This document shows positions 16,701-20,621 of a DNA stretch of 20,621 bases, piece after piece. A program made the position numbers and the translations under genes. Origin of the DNA: Isohypsibius dastychi (Eukaryota > Tardigrada > Eutardigrada > Parachela > Isohypsibiidae); assembly GCA_034696485.1 (NCBI GenBank), contig JAQIWT010000426.1, forward strand, positions 1 to 20,621, read 5' to 3'. The number at the start of each line of letters is the position of its first letter. The stretch's first letter is position 1. The notes under the pieces were generated by a model, which was not told where the DNA came from, did no database searches, and saw only the letters and a program-made list of their open reading frames with translations.

Positions 16701-18012
16701 AAGCGGCATTAAACATTGTTATGAAATGATGCTTTTTTCGTGGGATGATTTTAAACCGAACAATGAAAATAGCGCAGCCTGATCAGTTTTCCGGTAGCTG
16801 ATTCACTCATGCAAAAAAAGCGAATCGCATCGGCAAACACTGATCAAAGCTCCACTATTTAACCCTGTTCACGGCCTAGAAAAGCCGATCTGGTTTGAAT
16901 TTCTAAGCATGGGTGTACGTCGTTCACCCTCACCCAGTCTGAATATAATAACCCAATAATCCCAAACCAATTTATTTCTATTACGCCTTCAACTTACTTT
17001 GCAATATCTCTAAACGCCAGTCCATTCGGGAAGGCTCTTTCGATCATTTCCAACAGAGACGATTCCGTCAGGATTTCGATTTTATTATTCTCTGCTTCTG
17101 CACCTGTTCATGTCAAACGAATACCGTGAGGTCGCATATCACAAACATCAAATTAGTTCACTCACGCCAAATCGGAGGCTTTGGTGGGACAGACGGAGGT
17201 GGCAGCTGTTTGAGATGAATTTTCAAGCAGGACATGGTTGTGTAGGTCTTCTGCATAAGCTTCATAAGTCGGGTGATAAAGCCGACATAATCTACGGAAT
17301 AAATTACGATTGAAAATGACAGTTAATCAAGCGCTCAAGAACAAAACTGACCGCGAGGAAAAGTTTCCGGATTGACCAGCTCTTTGAAGAATTCCGCTGC
17401 CAGCCACATTTGACGTTCGGGATCGACTTCCGGCTTGAACCAAAATTTAAGCAAACGATTCTCCATGGAGTGCTTTCCATTTTTTTGATCAACGAGGAAG
17501 ACATTGAAATCCAACTGAACTTGGGCCGGGATATGATCACCGTAATCAGCAACTAAAACAAAAAAATAACACAAATATGTATTATACATTCAAAGAAAAA
17601 ACGAAGTGAAATTTCTTCGGATTTGAGATAACTTCTTATCATAAAATGCCGGGTTACTCAACGACTGGCCCAGTTATGAACAAACAAGCTCTTCATATCG
17701 GTAAACCAAGTCGTAAAACGCCAAAATGGAAAAACGGTGCCAGAAAGCACTTGAGATTATCATCACACATTGTGCAATTTGCAAATAAATGGTAAATAGT
17801 ACTCGTAAAGATAAATGGAAAGCAACAGTTTTCAGTCAGCAGCCGATTTCACTCACCATTTGACAGCTGACGATTGACCACCAATCCTTTATGAGCACCG
17901 CCAGCAACATGGGCGCCTTCGCCCAAAACCGCCGGATTTTCGATGCGTTTCCGGTCCAGCTGCAGAATCGTCCAGTCATCTCCTTTCGCAACGGGAGTCA
18001 GGATGACTTTTT
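13769..18012 (-). CDS. Uncharacterised nucleoside phosphorylase-superfamily protein with winged-helix-like segment (5' exon not found)
   Basis: Eight exons in transcript order: 18012-17857, 17552-17352, 17291-17166, 17103-16998, 16435-16084, 15635-15257, 14967-14662, 14175-13769. All junctions agree in phase and give 676 residues plus a missing N-terminus. Region 1 (first about 160 residues: VILTPVAKGDDWTILQLDRK ... QLDFNVFLVDQKNGKHSMEN) is unrecognised and ends in LPPPSVPPKPP. Region 2 (SLLEMIERAFPNGLAFRDIA ... DIQELLLLLAQKGLIKQLDN) looks like a winged helix. Region 3 is a PNP/MTA-nucleosidase fold: PTIAVITALFCEKLAVDAMM, YTLGNIGAHRVVCTKL, AGNTTTRLLG, YVFVVGCGGAVPHY, VRLGDIVAS, and near its end IRGMSDYRDGMRNKEWQPYA, where the Asp matches the catalytic-loop Asp of MTA nucleosidase. 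An acidic insert (DDDEEEVDEP) lies inside, and a proline-rich tail ends the protein. An ATG at 18644-18642 (MEDYSA) with a weak donor is a possible first exon in the right phase. Substrate and role are unknown. Confidence 0.85.
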
Positions 18013-20621
18013 CTGAAAAAATTAACGATTAAACTGATGTTGAGAACGTTGTAATTTCAAACAAAGCATTCGAGGACAGAAGTCTGAAAAATAACTTTTG
18101 TGAGATAAAATGCATAAAACCATGCAATCAATTTTGAATAAAGCAAGATTTTCAAAATCTCAAAAACGAAAAATTAGAAACTCCAGTGAATTTTTGATTC
18201 TTCCGGTTCAGTTCCAAAATCTCTTTTCCACAAAGAATATCCTGTTCAAATATATATTGAGGAAACTGCGTCTTCAAACTAATTCCATTCCGGTCCATTA
18301 AACCGAAACATGACAACAAACAACAACAACCCATCACCAGGAGCACTTTCCGGCTCTTAGGTCTATGTTTGAATTGTGTACCTATACGATTAACGACCCC
18401 TTCAGATCCTCTTTCTGCGATGAGTAAGTAGACGCTTTAAAAAGGTTAGCATCATTACCAACTCAAGCGCAGCGGCCAATGTCGAGATGGCGAACAACAT
18501 GTTCACATCGTGTTATTATCTGAGACGTTGTAAAAAGAGGAAATTCAACATAATCGCTCTCGATTGCCGAAATGTCTTTTCTTTATCAATAACTTCTACA
18601 CAGTCTTCTTCGGCACACCGGAAACCAGCGCTATAATCCTCCATGTCAGTGAACCGTAATTACGTGCAGAAAATCATACAGATATTTCTTAACGCAACTC
18701 GCGGTTAATTTAAAATACAATATACAATACTACATTATCAAAACTAACCAAATTTCGGCGGCTGTTTCAAAAACAAATAGAAATTACTGCGGTTTGAGAA
18801 GAGGTTATCTGAAAGGCGCCGTGATAACACTAAGAAATCAATAAATCATTCAGCCCGACAGAAAATAACAGAACTTCTCGAGACTTAACGATGAGAATAT
18901 CATAAGAATGTGATTGAGCAATAAAAGTAATATCCTGACAAAAACTTCGGCGATTCAACGTGGAAATATACGAAATCCAACGGCGAGATTTATGAAGCTG
19001 TCAAACAAGTTTCGTTGCTCATTAGCCACATACAAACAATTTACTTTCAAAATTACTCTCTGAGAAATCTAGCTTTCACCAACGGCAATGTGATTACACA
19101 ATTTCAACAAATTCAGAAAAAAACCTCGAACGAATATCAACATGAAATTCCGTAGAACATGAATTCCATGGACCCTGGAATGTTTTCCGACGTAACAGAA
19201 AAGCAAGAGCAGAAACCAAGTTGCCCGAGGAGTTTCCTGCCAAAACAAATTGTGGTGCTTCCGGAAAGTATCATTCCAACGTATTCGTCCTTGTTTGTCA
19301 CGAAAGTGGCTCGAATTAACGCGCTCGAATTACTTCCAGAGCAGGAAAGTGAATTAGGTCGCATTTTCAATCGATAACGTCGATAAACGCATTCCACCGC
19401 AGGAATTCAAAGGATTACTTAGAAATCCGACTAACCTTCAATTCCAATTCCATTTCCATTCACCATTTTGGCCGCCATGGTTGACCCCGTTGAGCATCCA
19501 AATAACAACCGTTAAAACGAGGAAGACTGGCTGCAATCGATTTCTGCTTCTCCTCTCAAATATTAAATGCGAGACAAACGAGAATTCCAACGCTCTGCAA
19601 AGTAAACAATGTGATTGCCGTCAGATGGCGAACGATAAATTATTCACTCCAAAACCGCAATTCAGAGTCCCCAAAATTAAACCACAGAACCAGAAATGTC
19701 CAGAATCTAGATGAACACAGTCCGTTGAGTTGAAATCAAAATTCAGAAATTCCACACCGCTGCTGAGGATCGAGTGGGATTTAATGACTGCAAATCTGCA
19801 ACTGCTGATAAGAGAACCAAAGAGTGTACCTTCAACTTGAAAGAAAACCTGCCATAGAGCACTGTTTACACAAGCAAATGCTCCGGTTTTCTGATCAAAC
19901 TGCACCTTTGCCGTTTTAAAAACTGCACACTTGCTCAACAACAACTTGCAGTTGACACATACAGGTGGGACAGGAAACTCATCAATCGCGCCACGTTTTT
20001 CTTCGAAGTGGTAGGATGATTTTAGAAAATTGGATTAGCAGCATTTACATATTTCAGTTCAAACCATATTGCTTCAAAAACAATTTTTTGAATTTACACT
20101 ATTTACAAATAATTAAAGTGAAGAATTAGCAAGCCAACGAAAACAGCAAACACATTTTGGTTATAATCACCTCTGGTCGCGATTCCCTGTAGTGTCAACG
20201 GCCAGTTAATTCATCAATCATCATTATTCTTCTTCTTGCTGGTCATTCAAATGGAGGCAAAATATTGCTCTTCCGGTGACACGGCAAGAAAATATTTGTT
20301 TTCAAAAGAAAATTATAATTTCAGGTTTTAAATTTACGGCGCAAACGAGTAACTGGCTTACCTTTGATAATGTAGATTCCACCGGCCGGAAATGAACTGC
20401 AATCCGGGCGCAAACACAGTGAGCCGAAAGTAGATATTTCCAAAATCAATCTCGAGATGTGATTATTCCAGATTCACAACACGATGAGTGGTTGGCATGT
20501 CATTTGGTCAAGCCGAATATTCGGTCGTTGCGCAGCGTGGAGTGATTCATTTCGCTTTGCGGAATGTATACTGCCGAGGAAGGTTTGTGAGTCCGTCCCT
20601 GTAACCGCCACGTGGGTGACG
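18013..20621. other. Right flank without a convincing gene
   Basis: About 2.6 kb of A/T-richer sequence with only short open frames. It must contain the 5' exon(s) and promoter of the phosphorylase-like gene unless they lie beyond the window. Candidates are the ATG at 18644 (MEDYSAGFRCAEEDC...), a minus-strand segment at about 20364-20450 ending in a strong AAAG|GTAAGC donor, and, on the plus strand, a 72-codon frame at 19159-19377 (MNSMDPGMFSDVTEKQEQKP...). None has enough support to be called a gene. A CACGTG E-box lies at 20609-20614. No tRNA, rRNA or transposon ends were noticed. Confidence 0.35.

Noticed and set aside
18152-18346. 64-codon minus-strand ORF with a signal-peptide-like start (MGCCCLLSCFGL)
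   Set aside because: Short, no known product, and lies in what must be an intron or leader of the larger gene; chance is likely.
19159-19377. 72-codon plus-strand ORF (MNSMDPGMFSDVTEKQEQKP...) as a gene
   Set aside because: It starts with an ATG and is not obviously low-complexity, but no homologue, splice partner or poly(A) signal was recognised; kept only as a candidate.
19621-19944. 107-codon minus-strand ORF as an N-terminal exon of the phosphorylase-like gene
   Set aside because: No donor in the right phase and no family resemblance.
1-20621. Prokaryotic features (operons, ribosome binding sites, CRISPR)
   Set aside because: All recognisable genes are split by spliceosomal introns and are animal families.

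Overview
The window looks like nuclear DNA from a compact animal genome. The genes are split by short introns (often 60-80 bp, with GT...TTTCAG or TTTAG ends), lie on both strands, and share short divergent promoters or overlapping 3' ends. The gene set (theta-class GST, PGAP2/FRAG1, PAIP1-like, S-formylglutathione hydrolase, animal-type adenylosuccinate lyase) and Tc1-type DNA transposon traces suggest an invertebrate, most plausibly an ecdysozoan with a small genome such as a crustacean. The species cannot be fixed from the sequence, and all exon models were built by reading splice sites and conserved protein motifs by eye.

Layout, left to right. 1-443 (-) is the edge-cut part of an unrecognised proline-rich protein gene. 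1152-2088 (+) is a theta GST (GST-A, 3 exons, 236 aa). 2371-4724 (-) is adenylosuccinate lyase (9 exons, 480 aa), with a 155-bp TA-flanked inverted-repeat element (MITE) in intron 1. 4804-5157 (-) is a small putative membrane protein. 5330-6282 (+) is PGAP2/FRAG1 (4 exons, 255 aa). 6845-7448 is an internally deleted Tc1-like transposon that keeps both terminal repeats and an intact ORF for only the DNA-binding half of the transposase. 7649-8959 (+) is a PAIP1-like MIF4G protein (4 exons, 375 aa). 9030-10648 (-) is a four-exon gene for an unrecognised 160-aa, probably nuclear, protein. 11006-11866 (+) is a second theta GST (GST-B, 237 aa) with the same exon structure as GST-A. 12257-13509 (+) is S-formylglutathione hydrolase/esterase D (4 exons, 287 aa). 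13769-18012 (-) is a large gene (8 exons seen, 5' end not found) joining an unrecognised N-terminal region, a winged-helix-like segment, a nucleoside phosphorylase/MTA-nucleosidase superfamily domain and a proline-rich tail. From about 18.0 kb to the right end I see no convincing gene.

Functional links. The two GSTs and S-formylglutathione hydrolase all act on glutathione or glutathione conjugates, so the + strand genes carry a mild detoxification theme; this may be chance plus a local GST duplication. Adenylosuccinate lyase (purine synthesis) and the phosphorylase-like protein (nucleoside or nucleotide family) are unrelated in position. The most unusual items are the phosphorylase/winged-helix fusion protein, the transposon remnant that encodes only a DNA-binding domain, the MITE, and the unrecognised 160-aa gene.
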